Shown: one piece after another, positions 24,360-36,056 of the stretch | Layout of the letters: every line of letters begins with the position of its first letter | How positions within the stretch are numbered: position 1 is the first letter of the stretch | Assembly (NCBI GenBank): GCA_027475525.1 | Contig: JAMWFC010000046.1 | Span: 868,001-932,000 of the forward strand | Source: Macrolepiota albuminosa | Taxonomy: Eukaryota; Basidiomycota; Agaricomycetes; Agaricales; Agaricaceae | Length of the DNA: 64,000 nucleotides | Direction of reading: 5' to 3' | Program-made: the position numbers and the translations under genes | The notes under the pieces: generated by a model | Seen by the model: only the letters and a program-made list of their open reading frames with translations | Told to the model about the DNA's origin: nothing | Database searches by the model: none

Positions 24360-26558
24360 CTAGCCATGGCTCCCTCGTGCAAGACTAGCGATCACGTATA
24401 CATTCGCCGCCGCGACGATAAGACATATCATAGCACCAATACCAGTCGCGAACCATCCACTGCTAAAATCAACCATCTCGTCCACCTCCACATCCGCGTC
24501 TTCAAGGTGGCACGGACTCATAATCCGCAGCGCGGTGCCCGACTGCATCGGGGGCATGACATCGTCTCGAGTCTTGCGCACACTCATGACTGACTTGGAC
24601 GAGGTGCAGTAGATGAGAGGGACCATGATGAACGGGAGGACTATGGAGAGTACCACTTGGGAGATGACGAGGAGAGCATCGATGCCTGGTCGTCCGACGG
24701 CAATGGCTACGACCATGGAGGGGACAATAGCGATGAGGCGCGTGATGATTCTGCGTATGGCGGGCTAGGGGAAAGTGTGGTAAGCTTGGGGTTTATCGTG
24801 CCAAAAGGAGGGTCTCACTGAGGTTCGCCATTGAAGGAAGCCTTCCGAGACGGCTTGGCCTGCGACTGTACAGATTATCGACGAACTCTGTTGATCGTTC
24901 AGGATGGGAGTGAAAAAAAGTGAAGTGAAGTAAACGTACCTGTCCGGCTGCAAGGAGAGCGACAGCGAACAACGTCGCTGCGCCTAATGAGGAATTAGAC
25001 GAAATGGCCTCGGTAGAAAAAAAAACGCATATAAGCGTACCTTTTCCCACCAAGTTTCGAATGAGATCATAGGCATCAAAAAGGCTCGCAGGAGCCTCAG
25101 CACCGCGCTGAGTCCCACTGTAGAAGAAAACAGCGCTCGCCAAGATCAATATACTATCTTTGGATCAATACTAGCCAGGCAGGTGACAGCATTCAAGGAC
25201 TTACAGAGAGTTGATCAGAACTGCAAAGCCAAATAAGCTGATCACCACATCCGCGATCCCGTGATAGATATGGGATTTCACAAACGCGTACGGTCTGTTC
25301 TCCCAGTCGGCGTGGCGCGTCGCACTAGTCGCATAGTCGCTCTGAGGGGGTGCGCGGAACAGAGAGAAGAGTTTTCCTGGAAAATGAGACACGGCACGCG
25401 ATTGAGATTCAATAGGGGCGCTGGTGTCTGACGCGTCCGACATTTGCGAGTCGCCGGTGTCCTTTCGCAGGAGAACGCCAGGACGTTGCGGAGTAGGGCT
25501 TATTCGGTCTTGGGTTGCGAGTGCAGAGCCCAAGAATAGACTGTGTGGCATAACAGTCGCGCCGAGGATACCAACCGCTACATTACGCGTCGTCAGGAAG
25601 GTGACTCGTCAATACAATCGAATGTCCTACAAGTATAGAGGGCCCCGGATGAGAAGACGTATTTTGAGGGAAGATATCCTTCGAAGGCTTTTGCCCAATC
25701 TACGTCAACCCTGGAGATGATGATAACGATACATATCAGGACTGCAAGGACCTGGTTTTTAGGCACAAATTTGGCTATCATGAAACATCTGCTTCAAAAC
25801 GGTGGACGCACCAGTCCTGCAATGATAAACTCAAACATCCGAACAGGTCGGCCCCGAAGAGGGTCTCCAAACAATAGGAGAATAAAAACGTCGAAAGCCG
25901 TGATGAGTACGCCATGCCAGAGCTGAAGCTTAGGGAAAAGCATGCACAAAGCGATTGCTGAACCAAGAAGCTCTGCCAAATCTGTTGCGATGATAGCGAC
26001 TTCTGAAAGGACGTAAAGAGGATATAAGGCTATCCAACGGTACAGCAGAGGATTTTCGGGCCGACTGTGGAGCAGTAGTCGACAATGCGATGCTAAATCT
26101 GTGAGGTACGTTAGTACCAGTGCAATCTGATTTTCAAGGAAGAAATTCACCGAGACCAGTCACACATCCGAGCCTACTCGCGAGCACCTGGAACGCTTTT
26201 TTGTTACAATCAATCAAAGGAGCGAACCAAAATTTGCGTACCTGAAGGAATACTGCGAAGATGCCGGCCAGAAGTACAACGAAAAGAAGACGATAGCCAT
26301 ACTGAGACCCCGCCTGCAAATCTACTCCCCAGTTGCCTCTGAAACAACAAGCATTACTATCACTCAACGAAACGCTGAAACAAAAACTCACGGATCGAAA
26401 TACGCGACAGCACAGACGATTCCAACGCCAGTATGGCTCCTTAGATGATGGGCCACTATCTTTCCCATCGATCGTAGGCGTTCTGCGAACCTCTGTCTCG
26501 ACGTCTGAAAGGCATTGTAGGCGAGAGAGGGATCGCGGCGGGGGATGTTAGCTGGCAT
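24360..26558 (-). CDS. NRAMP-family divalent metal transporter
   Basis: Predicted 570 aa in ten exons: 26558-26392, 26338-26242, 26187-26151, 26098-25812, 25751-25631, 25577-25205, 25153-25041, 24983-24940, 24887-24819, 24764-24360. All phases agree. NRAMP (Smf) proteins import Mn2+/Fe2+ and similar ions by proton symport. The TM1 metal-site motif DPGNW is split by intron 1 and intact. The TM6 motif reads GATVMPHSLFLGS, with the coordinating Ala and Met present. A further signature is AGQ-SSSIICTVAGQAVSEGF (TM8 region). The length fits the fungal family. The hydrophilic loop after TM6 (RPGVLLRKD...SDASDTS) is Ser-rich as in other fungal members. Plasma versus organellar membrane cannot be told from the sequence. 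Confidence 0.9.
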
Positions 26559-27071
26559 AGTGAATGTGGATGGTCAAAAAGGGAGCGGAACATAAGTGTG
26601 GAGTAGGAGTTCAGAAATAAGACGACTAACCCGACGCAGTGGACGACGACGAAACGGTGGTACGGTACCCAATTTCATTTGGAAAGCGTGACTTCTCTCG
26701 ATCATATATGACCTCCTGCTGTCTTTCACCTTCAATACTAAGATTCTACAATGTATAACCAAGCTAGTATAGGTGCAGATAACGCTCGAACTACAGTCTA
26801 TTGCTTGGTGTCAATAATTTGCAGTATCAGCACTTAAGCTGCAGCGATCAAAAAACTTTAAAAAGTCAACTCCGAATAGGAGACACGTGCCCAGACAAAA
26901 CCATATCGTCGGTTCCATATTTCAACAGCACGAAGAATGAGGGGATACAAAGAAAGAAAGATTCACGCCTTGCACTTCGGCTTAGTGATAAACTGACAGT
27001 TGTATTGAGAGCTGTAATGCTGCGTATCGCGCTGCCTACAATGATCATCGCATCTACTACATGTATACACT
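26559..27071. other. Intergenic between two minus-strand genes
   Basis: Holds the putative promoter of the NRAMP gene and the 3' region of the next gene. No exon with recognisable content. Confidence 0.4.
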
Positions 27072-28815
27072 TCACTCTCGGAACACTCGGCCAGGACGAT
27101 CACTTAATTCTTGGCGAGGAGTTCCAAACCACCGGTTCGACGCCGAGGAAAACGAAAGATCCAACCCTCGTCGCCGTCCGGAATCTGCAATAGACTTGGA
27201 AGTGTCGCCAACAAAAGAACCATGACCAGCAGGAAGAGAGCGTCGTCTGGAGAAGAGACCTAAAAAAGCATCCCAAACACGGAGGCCTCGATCAGTACTA
27301 CTGTGCACGCTACGACGAAACAGCTTGTTCCTTGTTCTAGACACCAGAGTACGGGGCTGAGGCTGAGTGTAACTGTGCTCCATGGCTGAACCATCACCAA
27401 GCAGAGTAAATCCCGGTCTCGTGGGTTCCGAAGGAGGGGATGTATGTGGAAAGCTACCTTCAAAATCTCTTCCAGTCGACTGTCTGCTTTGTTGCACTCT
27501 ATCGAAACTACCATTAACAGAACTCGAAAGGTCCGGGGTCGGGACAGTCAGAATTACTGCCGGAATTGTTGCACGTTCATTTCTACTGAGCGGGGCGAGG
27601 TATGTACTGCTCTTGGTCGATGGATCTCAAGGACCCAACTCAATTTAAAGATAGAGGACGTTACGAATCTGTGGCAAAGCGTACCTGTCACCGGTTTTTC
27701 CGAGTGTAAATCATACGTCATGATCACCGTATCCCCGGTTTTGGAGCGACAAGTTTCTTCCAATCCTTCAGGTTGCTCCGTTCGATTCGGCTGTATAAAA
27801 GGCGAGGAAAGTGAGCAAAGAGAGAATTTTATTACAGTCAATATCTGAGTGGTCATTCCGTGCAGAGGAAAAAAAAGTCAAAGCCCGTAGAGAGCACCAT
27901 ACAAGTATTTATCGATAGTCGTATATTCTCAAGTCACAAGAAGGAAAATATCAGACACAGAGGAAACCCGCCAGGCCATACGAGAGAAGCGACAAATCCG
28001 AAGAACGTTAAACAAAGGCTGGGCGACAACCTACCAGGAGGACCATATCTCCAAGGCTCAAACAAGTGCGAGGGGAACTATCTCCAACCGACGAATATGC
28101 AAGCATGCCTTGCCCTTCCCCATTAATTACAGCACTAGGAGCAAGTGGAGCCGTAGTCGCGGGGCTCTCGATGATAGGAGAAAGCTCTAACTCGAAATAC
28201 CTTGACTGGCTGGAAAAAGAGGGCGAGCTTGCTTGAGATCGACGTGCAGGAACATGCGTTCTTTGTAGCTGCGGAGGTATAAGAATCGATGGTACAACCA
28301 CCGGATTCCAAGATGGTAGTTTGGCGTTTTTACCTTTGGGCTGGGGATCTGTGTATGTTGGCCAGACGCGTGTGTGCGTGTGTCGTTGATTTCATTCAAG
28401 TTTGAACTTTGGCTGCTTTGAACCTGTCGGGCTGTGTGTCATAAAAGGACTGGATATATGAGGAGATTTGAGCCGACCAAGCCTGCCCCGATGCGCGTGC
28501 TCCGTCTCAGGGGCTTGTGAGATGCACCCGGACGACTGTCGCCCTGGATAGGGATCTATGCAACAACTGTAAGTTAAGGTGTAAGTATACAGGAGATGAA
28601 AATTCGAGACATTCTCAGTCGCATGCCGAGTGGCCGTGTTCAGACTTATCGAGGTCCTGTTCTGACGAGATCTGTAAACAGTTTTGGATGCTGTTGGGCT
28701 CCGTTGGGAATTCTGAGACGATGGGCTATTATGCTCGACATATGAAAGACAATGACGCACTTTCATGTGTAATTTTAATTTATATGGGGAGGAAGGCGGA
28801 GTATATGCGTCCATC
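27072..28815 (-). CDS. Ser/Pro-rich protein of unknown function
   Basis: A minus-strand gene assembled from several open segments. It starts at MDAYTPPSSPYKLKL (ATG 28815). A 78-nt intron (GTTCAA...ACACAG) probably joins MTHSPT to DPQPKGKNAKLPSWNPVVVP and removes a stop at 28392. A donor follows SLGDMVLL. A segment with GLEETCRSKTGDTVIMTYDL follows, then, after an intron, VPTPDLSSSVNGSFDR running into a basic C terminus that stops at 27072. It is rich in Ser, Pro and Arg with no signal peptide or membrane segment. I recognise no domain. An alternative is that it is the cytoplasmic tail of the neighbouring DUF6534 gene rather than a separate gene. Exon borders are tentative, but the direction and coding nature are fairly clear. 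Confidence 0.45.
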
Positions 28816-29539
28816 TTGGGAACAGTTCTAGTTCTACACTGTGGAAGAGTAAGGAAGAAGACCGACTCACGATGATTCGCTGACGAGTTGGGCTATCTGA
28901 AGCAGGATCCTGATACATCACGTAAAGTTATGGGCATTGAGAAGAAGGAATGTACTCGCTCCCATGGGACAGTGACAGATACAACAGCATTTCTTTCTCT
29001 GCGAACGACGTTCAGAAGCGAGACGCTGAGGAGTACTACTACTTGGTCCAAAGATAGCATTGTCTGGAGAATTTAAACGATTGTAGGAAGACCAGTCGTC
29101 TAGAAAGCATCATAGAACGAAGATGTAGCACAAGCCAATACGATCAAGTCAAAACGCACCGTCGACAGGTGTCGACGGGGAGCATCGAGAACTATAGCGC
29201 AGATTCGTACGATATGCAGGAATTGAAGATGTCGGATTGGACACTGGAAAAGTAAAGACCTTCATTGGGAGGAGTATTCATTAGTATTTCAACTAGTTTC
29301 AACCGACGCTGACGTCATGAGATTTACCGGCTTTGGAGCAATGATTAGAATGATGGTTCTGAGCGTTGCTTTGAGGATAGCAGGCCATGGAGAAGAATTC
29401 TCATCCATCGTGATTGAGTGGTAGAATGAATTCAACTGCGGTTGATTATCGGCTCGTGACTGCGACGCGTCGACGCGTGTGGTCATATTTGGCTACACCT
29501 GAAAAAGATGCCGGTACACATCATGATCACAAATTGGTG

Positions 29540-29680
29540 GCTGTGAGGCCGCGGCTCAGGCTTTTCAAAATTCAAAGCCGAGCTTCAGGCTCTCCCAAGC
29601 TTTGAAGAAAGCCCGGCTTGGCCCGGCCTATATGGGCTCAGCTCAGCTCGGCCTGCGGCCTCAAGCCCAAGCCGGCACAT
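29540..29680. repeat. Degenerate GGCTC/GCCCGG low-complexity tract
   Basis: Iterated words such as GCCCGGC, GGCTCAG, CAAGCCC and GCTCGGCC with inverted symmetry, so the tract could fold on itself. The composition is sharply GC-richer than its surroundings. It is not related to any element end found here. Confidence 0.5.
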
Positions 29681-29773
29681 CACTATTGTTCACTATCCAG
29701 GAACAGGATTGCTTTATTAGTAGTAGGACCACTTACGGTGACCCTCCAACTTCAAGTGTGAGTCCTTACTCTG

Positions 29774-31724
29774 TCACTCATTTTTACTTACCGAACTGCA
29801 TAAAACTGACTTAGTTCCATCGAATACAAATGCACTTTCTGCATTACGCTGCGTTATATTCACCTCTAGTATGAGGGAACTTAGTACAGCCCTTTTCAAA
29901 CCTTCGAATGAACAGATGGCAATCCATCTTCGTTGTGATGCGGAGTCACACGGCTGTTTTCTACCGTGACATACAATGAGGATGACTATGATGTGATAGA
30001 AATCAGACTCGAATCTAGATGGAAAGAATATAACAAACCGATCCAGTACTTTTCGGCTGACTCTTACAAACCCGTTGGAAAGCAATTGTATCTTGTTGAG
30101 ACACGATGTTGACGTCATCGGATCCTCTCACGAAATTGCGAGAGTTCAAGTTCGCTAACAGAGTGCTGAAGTAGATTGAACCAAGTGGATAATCAAACAT
30201 AACGAAGTGAAGGGTGGTTGGATATACTACGACCTGTAAGACCAATAATGGAAAAAACATGATTAGTCAGGAAAGAAAGATCGATTAATGAAACATACCA
30301 ATACGAGCATAATAATAGAGAGAACGGCCGTCAATGACCCGGTACTGACTGTGACAACCATCAAACGCGAGATCATACGTCTGGTGCTGTACAAAGAATG
30401 GTTGAAATTTTGAACAACTGATGGAAGTGAAATCAACATAAATACCTCCCAAAATGACTCTTTCCTTGAAGAAGATACATCATAGCAACTGCTATGCAAA
30501 CGTCCACGACCACGGAGAGTCCGCGGTTTGTGATATTGAAACCCTAAAAATTGCTGTCAGCCCATAATGAAGACACAACGTTTCAAAATAGTACAGACAA
30601 CCTGACGGGATTCCCCAAGAACAGCTACTGGTTGTCCATAACTGAAACAAAAGTAAGTGTGTTATCAGAGTTGGTTATTATGGAATTACCTGTATACTAT
30701 GTATACTAATACAATGGTCAGGTAAAGGACAAACGAGGAAAAGATAACAACAAGGCATACCAATCATGAACACTGTGATGATGTAGTCATGAACAACGGA
30801 GGACACAAGGGAAGGTGAGACTGACCTATCTGTGCTATAGCTAGGAGTGTCTAGCATATGATGTCAATTTTAGGCTCTGTATGAGCAGGTCGACTTACTA
30901 GCGAGGCTAGAGCCCCCAGCATTAATTTTGACTTGATCCCTCGAAGTACATTCATTGAAACTAATAGTAGATCAATGCATATCTGATGCTCAAGACGGAA
31001 AATCTTAACCCACATTTGTAGATACGGTGAATGAAGTAAAGTTGAACAATGATGGCCATGGTAAACTGGATCGGTCGCGCAAATCAGATCTGGAATATTT
31101 GTTGGTAACTTGTTGACTTGCCTCAACCCAGATGTGGTGCACCAATTCCCTAAAATTGCCGTTGACTGCGAACTATTTGAGTCCCAAGACAAAATACATA
31201 CGGCTGGATTTGAACGACGTTTGCAATGTTACCGTATTGTAGAATCAATGCTGGCCAGTCTTTTGACCCGATCAGCGGGACATCGCAGATCTAAGATGTC
31301 GACTAACTTGATTTCAGGATTAAAATCTCATTAACGGTGTCAAGGACCCTAGAAGTCCTTAGTATGATGATTTAACTGGATCTCTGCCATACCAAAGGAA
31401 AACAAGCTAATTCGTTTTCAAAGGAACGTAAGAACGGACAACTGGCCAAACAAATGAGTGGCATACCACAGCCTTTAGAAATGCTGAATCATGTTCCGAG
31501 CTGAGCCATAGTCAGTAAGACGTACTCTTCACGCTTGAGGACACACTTCATGTAGAATATGAATCTAGCAAGTGACGATTAGAGAGATTTAACAAATTGT
31601 AGACTACTCACAGTTGAAGACATGATACGCCCCATACAGCGCTTGACAAGAAGGATCCGATGAGGATATAACCATAGACATCCTGTATGTTGGGGAAAGC
31701 CGTGGCATTGATTTGGTTGGCCAT
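29774..31724 (-). CDS. DUF6534-family integral membrane protein
   Basis: Starts at the ATG at 31724 (MANQINATAFPNIQDVYGY) and runs directly into TM1 (ILIGSFLSSAVWGVSCLQLF). Intron 1 is 31611-31565 and exon 2 begins at 31564. Recognisable family blocks then follow: VLDTVNEILIL, FTMAIIVQLYFIHRIYK, SVVVDVCIAVAMMYLLQ, TRRMISRLMVVTVSTGSLTA and LGSIYFSTLLANLNSRNF. That order of six to seven membrane helices ending in the LNSR motif is the DUF6534 family, expanded in mushroom-forming fungi and of unknown function. Several middle exon borders (about 31500-30900) could not be fixed, and some stop-containing stretches there may be introns or damage. The stop at 29774 gives a short tail as usual in the family. 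Confidence 0.7.
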
Positions 31725-32482
31725 ATTCAACGATATGTACACGTCTCTCTTGAGAATACTTTATATGTCTGCTCCGGGAATAACGTGATCTGTCATCCTT
31801 TTTGATGCAATGCAGAAGGGCAAGAAGCGAGGCAGTGCTGGACATTTCCAAGAGAATGTTAAAACTTCTTAGCATTCCTATGGATGATGTTCAAAGTAGT
31901 TCCCTATGAAAGTTTCGAAACGACAATAGATAATGCCAATTATTGGTGTGACGCCCGTTGTATTCCAGAAAGATGTGATTGACATGCAACCAACCTTGGG
32001 TGGTAAGTGGAAAGGACCAAAAAAGAGTACATAGTAAAAATGGACTTAGAGATATTTCCGGGAGCTTGTGGAACATTGACAGGTCATCTATCAAAAGGTT
32101 GTCCGGCGGTACCCCTGTCGTTCCCAGTCTTGATGGAAGTTTCATATTGATAATCAAGTTGTGATAAGAGGGGGTCCCGACATCGCAGATCTTGGATATA
32201 GATCCTCTTGATCAATATCCACCAACCCTCTAACTAGAGGGTGTAGGGGAGGCCACCTACAGATAGACTTAACTTTTTCTTGTCAACTATGATTTCAGTA
32301 GTCCTTTGTCAAATGAATGAATTTATGAAAACTTCCCAGGAGGCCGGCAGCCATCAACGTTGACAGATGATCAATGATCTGTCAAACGTCACCTCTGGCG
32401 TGTGGTCACGGTGTTGTCACACGAAAGCCTTGCGTCAACCTGGGTTAAGTCCTCGATTGAGAAAGAGCTAGCTACTCAGTAC
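31725..32482. other. Intergenic, edge of host gene island
   Basis: No exon recognised. It ends where transposon sequence begins. A minus frame at 32157-31891 has no motif. Confidence 0.4.
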
Positions 32483-32804
32483 TGTTAGAACCTAAGTCAC
32501 ACTATAATAGAATGTAAACCTCAGTTCTGTTGAGATATCACACATATCACATTGATGACACCGTAAGTGCGCTCCTGGCCACCACATCTTTTCCTTTGTC
32601 CCGCATTCATTGTCATGGACAGTATATATATTCCCCACGATACAGAGCACACCCTCAGTTGTTTATACTATGGACTGAGGGTGAGCGTGCAAATTAAATG
32701 CTTATGTCATACATATCACTGACTGTACTGTAGACTATAAGACTGATTGGTCTGTCATTATCTAGGATCAGACTTCAACAAGTTCAATATAATTGACTAT
32801 AACA
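32483..32804 (+). mobile_element. Solo LTR, 322 bp
   Basis: Ends TGTTA...TAACA, flanked by agtac (32478-32482) and ggtac (32805-32809), a 4/5 match for a target duplication. It contains a TATA-like run (AGTATATATATTCCCC, near 32622) and, about 30 bp later, the stem-loop CCCTCAGT...ACTGAGGGTGAG. The TATA/hairpin order puts it in + orientation, opposite to the copia pol fragment next to it, so it is a separate insertion. Confidence 0.6.
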
Positions 32805-32809
32805 GGTAC

Positions 32810-33336
32810 CTATAATAGAATGTGTAGTACAAAGTAAGTCTTAAACTGCCTCAATCTTTAGTAAAAGAACTCTGTTTGACCTGTAGTATGAAGTAAATCT
32901 TAAACTGCTACAGGTTGGAAGTAAGTAATGTTGAGGTGGGACCAGTGTTGGGAAAACTTGGATGACTGTAATACAGAAGAATGAACCTCAGTGGTTGAGT
33001 GGACACTGAAGTGTGACATATAATGAACAAAATAAAAACATACGACTGGTAACTAGTATAATTATCTGTGTGGCCACATGTAACCTCAATAAGTAAAGCA
33101 GGACAAAGCAATATATCAAAAGTGACATACCCTCAGTCTTTGGTAAAAGAAGTGAGGGCTAGAACCAGATCATGCTACATATAGAGACCTGGTGGCTGAG
33201 TAAACTATACAGGACAATTGAATATGATTGTCCTGAAGAAGTAAATAAGTAAATTAAATAAAAGATAGAAAAACCATTGAGTTGCTAGGAAGTAACCAAG
33301 AAACACCACTGCCACAGTGATGAGTCTATGCTGACA
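32810..33336 (-). mobile_element. Remainder of an old copia 3' LTR
   Basis: Read on the minus strand, an LTR begins TGTCAG at 33336. Immediately before it is a purine tract (GAGGAG on the minus strand), as expected for the polypurine tract of the copia fragment to the right. It holds a TATATG box and a CCCTCAC...ACTGAGGG hairpin in minus orientation. The solo LTR at 32483-32804 appears inserted in or beside its far end. Confidence 0.45.
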
Positions 33337-33348
33337 CTCCTCAAGACT

Positions 33349-33948
33349 TGAGCTGGGGCTTGAGGCCCAAGAAATCAATGAGATGGGAATGTGAGGTCTG
33401 GCTCAGTAGTTTAGTAAAAAGATCAGCCAGATTCTGAGTGGATGAAATGTGTACAACATTGATCTCTCCAAGCTTGACACATTCTCAGATATAATAATAA
33501 TGGATATCAATATGCTTAGCACAAGCATGACCTTGAATGTATTGAGTGAGAGATGAAGCAGGTGAATTATTCACACAGATAATAGCAGGGAGCATCTGCA
33601 TAAGATTGATGTCAAGAAGCCAATTGTGCATCCACATGGACTGCTGTGCTTCACAAGTGAGGGCCATATATTCTGCTTTAGTGGTAGACAGGGCTACTGT
33701 AAACTGCTGTTTTGAGCTCATAGTAAATACATATCCTCTAGTCAAGTGCCAAGTGTCTAGTTCCCCTCCAAAGTCCACATCAACATAACTAATAGGCTTG
33801 ATGTCAGCCTCTTGTCTGTAAATAATGTGAAAATTAAGAGTTCTGCTCATATACTACATCACATAGGTCAACACCCTCCAGTGAGTAGATCTAGGATTAC
33901 TCTGGAAACATGCTAGAAGGCTGACTGCAAATGGGAGATCAGGTCATG
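33349..33948 (-). pseudogene. Ty1/copia pol fragment (RT end and RNase H)
   Basis: Minus-strand reading gives PDLPFAVSLLACFQSNPRS, then YMSRTLNFHIIYRQ, VDVDFGGELDTW, the RNase H motif SKQQFTVALSTTKAEYMAL, KHIDIHYYYI, and the copia end NLADLFTKLLS...FLGLK. In-frame stops occur after YVM and after YYYI. Everything upstream is lost, because the TIR-bounded unit at 33951 is inserted in the gene at a TA. Confidence 0.8.
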
Positions 33949-33950
33949 TA

Positions 33951-35196
33951 CAGTGGCTCAAAAAAGTGTCCCAATGTTTTATAGTTTTTGAAAGATGGCA
34001 TTGGCATGTAAGAATGAAAGTATTTAAAATTTTGAATAAATCATGTAAAATACTATGGCATCATAGCTACAGATCACATCTGGGATTAGGGAATTTGAAT
34101 CAAAACTGATGGAGTAATAACCACAAGCTATGATTTGTGCCTTTGGCACAAATTTTATAGCTTGTTGAGAGCTTTGCCTCCAAACTCCCCCAACTAAGCC
34201 TCCACTCTAACCTCACTTCATTCAGTTAAGGCCTCAGTTTTCACAACTCAATGCTTAATTCCAGCCTCAACATCACTTCATTTAGTTAAGGCCTCAGTTT
34301 TCACAACTCAGTCTCTTCCACAACTCTTAAATAAGCTAAATTGAATTTTTCTTGAATATTTCGGATTTTATTGAGCATTTATGAATCTCTAAAAAACTAA
34401 AATCAGTGTATCAGTAGCCTGTGAATTTTTTCTGAATTTTCTGTGATTTTCTTTTAAATTTCTAAGCATTTTATATACACATTTACTAAAAAGCAGTTGA
34501 AAAAGAAAGTATATGTCAGCCTTAGTCAGAAACTGTCAAAACTGACTAAGCACATTATTTTCCAGACATCATCCCATATATTATAAACAAGCTATGATTT
34601 GTGCCTTCGGCACAAATTTTGTAGCTCATTGGAGGCTTTGCCCCCAACCTCCTCTAATTAAGCCTTCATTCTAACCTCACTTTATTTGGTTAAGGCCTTG
34701 GTAATCACAACTCAATGCTTTCCTCAACTCTTAATACATTAATGTAAGCTAAATTGAATTTTTCTTGAATATTTCAGATTTTTTAAGCATTTATCAATTT
34801 TTAAAAAATACTAAAAAGTAGTGTATTAGTAGCCTCTGAATTTTTCCTGATTTTTGAGTGATTTTCCTGGAATCTTTGAGCATTGTCTACTAACATCTTC
34901 TGGAAAACAGACCAATTGAGTTTTTCTAAAATGTTTCACAATTCCTGAGCATTTTATAAATCTCAAAAAAGCTTAACTTGGTGTATCATTGGTTCTTGAA
35001 ATTTTCCCGATTTTTTTAGTGATTTTCTTGGAATTTTCTAAGCATTTCTAATATTGAAATGAGCCAACTCTTATATTATTATCCTAAAAGGAAGGTTCTT
35101 GGTCAGCCTTGGTCAGCATTAAATTTTTCCAGATGTCATCTCATATATTATAGATTTTAAAATATTCACTTATTGAGACATTTTTTTGACCATCTC
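33951..35196. mobile_element. TIR-bounded non-coding unit of mariner type
   Basis: The left end CAGTGGCTCAAAAAAGTGTC is matched in inverted orientation by the right end (GAGACATTTTTTTGACC...). TA dinucleotides lie just outside both (33949-33950 and 35197-35198). The 1.25 kb inside is AT-rich, non-coding and made of repeats. It sits directly between the truncated copia gene and the 3' end of the Tc1 transposase. It may be a non-autonomous element or the rearranged end of that Tc1 element. Confidence 0.5.
34123..35150. repeat. Two long direct repeats with a perfect hairpin at each head
   Basis: Unit 1 (34123-34586) and unit 2 (34587-35150) start with the same block, AAGCTATGATTTGTGCC, whose perfect stem ATTTGTGCC/GGCACAAAT closes on TTT in unit 1 and TTC in unit 2. 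Both continue with a purine-poor GCTTTGCC...CCTC segment and then with AT-rich subrepeats (GAATTTTTCTTGAATATTTC...AAGCATTTA...GTGTAT) of about 130-150 bp. Both close with TTTTCCAGA(C/T)(A/G)TCATC and ATATATTATA. Divergence is moderate, so the duplication is old. Confidence 0.65.
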
Positions 35197-35199
35197 TAA

Positions 35200-35717
35200 T
35201 TTTGGTATCTAGTACTTTATATGTCCTCTATTTGCTTTGATAACTGCTTAAATCCTTCTAGGCATGCTTTTTATCACTTCTTGGCATATGTATTTTATTC
35301 CACTCCTTTGCAACCTTCTCTCACAATTCATGCACACTATAAAGAGGTATTCCATACTGCCTAAGCTATTTCTTGAGGTACTTCCAGAGGTATTCAATAG
35401 AGCTAAGATCAGAGGATTGGGCTGGCCACTAGAGGACATCAAAGTTGTTGTCTTCAAACCACTTGTCAGCCTCTTGGAGTTGTGTTTGTAGTCATTGTCT
35501 TGTTGCAAATAGCAGGCACCCTCCTTTATCTCCAACTTCTCAAAACTCTTTTTTGCTCTAGCATCCAAAATTTTACAATACTGCTTTGCATTCATGATTT
35601 CCACCATCTCTACCAGCTTTCCTACCCCATTTTAACCTATACAGCCCCATACCATGAGATTATTTTCTCTTCCATGCTTCACAGTAAGTGTAGTTGTTCA
35701 GTCTAAAATGCATTCTC
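35200..35717 (-). pseudogene. Tc1/mariner transposase, C-terminal half
   Basis: The minus strand reads TVKHGRENNLMVWGC, then EIMNAKQYCKILDARAKKSF, GACYLQQDNDYKHNSK, a damaged SPDLNPIE region, and the canonical end SMPRRI*AVIKANRGHIKY. The catalytic DDE segment is present with stops and frame changes. The frame breaks at 35717, exactly at the LTR of the copia insertion, and resumes at 63416. Confidence 0.85.
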
Positions 35718-36006
35718 TGTTAGAAGTGTGTGTCTATGAAATACAGAGGTCACTCCTCAGCCTCCGTATAATAACTCTATTTGCATACCTATGAAATACA
35801 GAGGTCACTCTATGGTACACGTAAGTTTGTTTGTCCATAATTCTTATAGATAAACTGCGTACTCACCCTCAGTCTCCATATAATGACTGAAGGTGACTGT
35901 TGCTCTTATCCATATAATATATCTTCATTTTCCACATGGCCCTGAGTGTGACTCTAACGGCTAACAATCAGTATGCATGGTGCTATGGCGTACATGGATC
36001 TTAACA
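35718..36006 (-). mobile_element. Copia 3' LTR
   Basis: TGTTAGAAG...CTTAACA, 289 bp. It is followed on the right by CTCCTCCTC, which on the minus strand is the polypurine tract just upstream of the 3' LTR. It contains a TATA-like ATATTATATGG and the hairpin CTCAGT...ACTGA on the minus strand. Confidence 0.88.
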
Positions 36007-36056
36007 CTCCTCCTCACCATGGGCATTGATTATTCAACTCCTCCTCACATGAGATA

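Noticed and set aside
27554..27856. FKBP-type isomerase suggested by the GDTV-x-M-x-Y segment
   Set aside because: The MHYTG and downstream FKBP motifs are absent, and the segment fits as an exon of the Ser/Pro-rich gene.
32483..33336. One 854-bp copia LTR covering the whole interval
   Set aside because: TATA and hairpin orientation show two units: a + oriented solo LTR (32483-32804) and a minus oriented LTR remainder.
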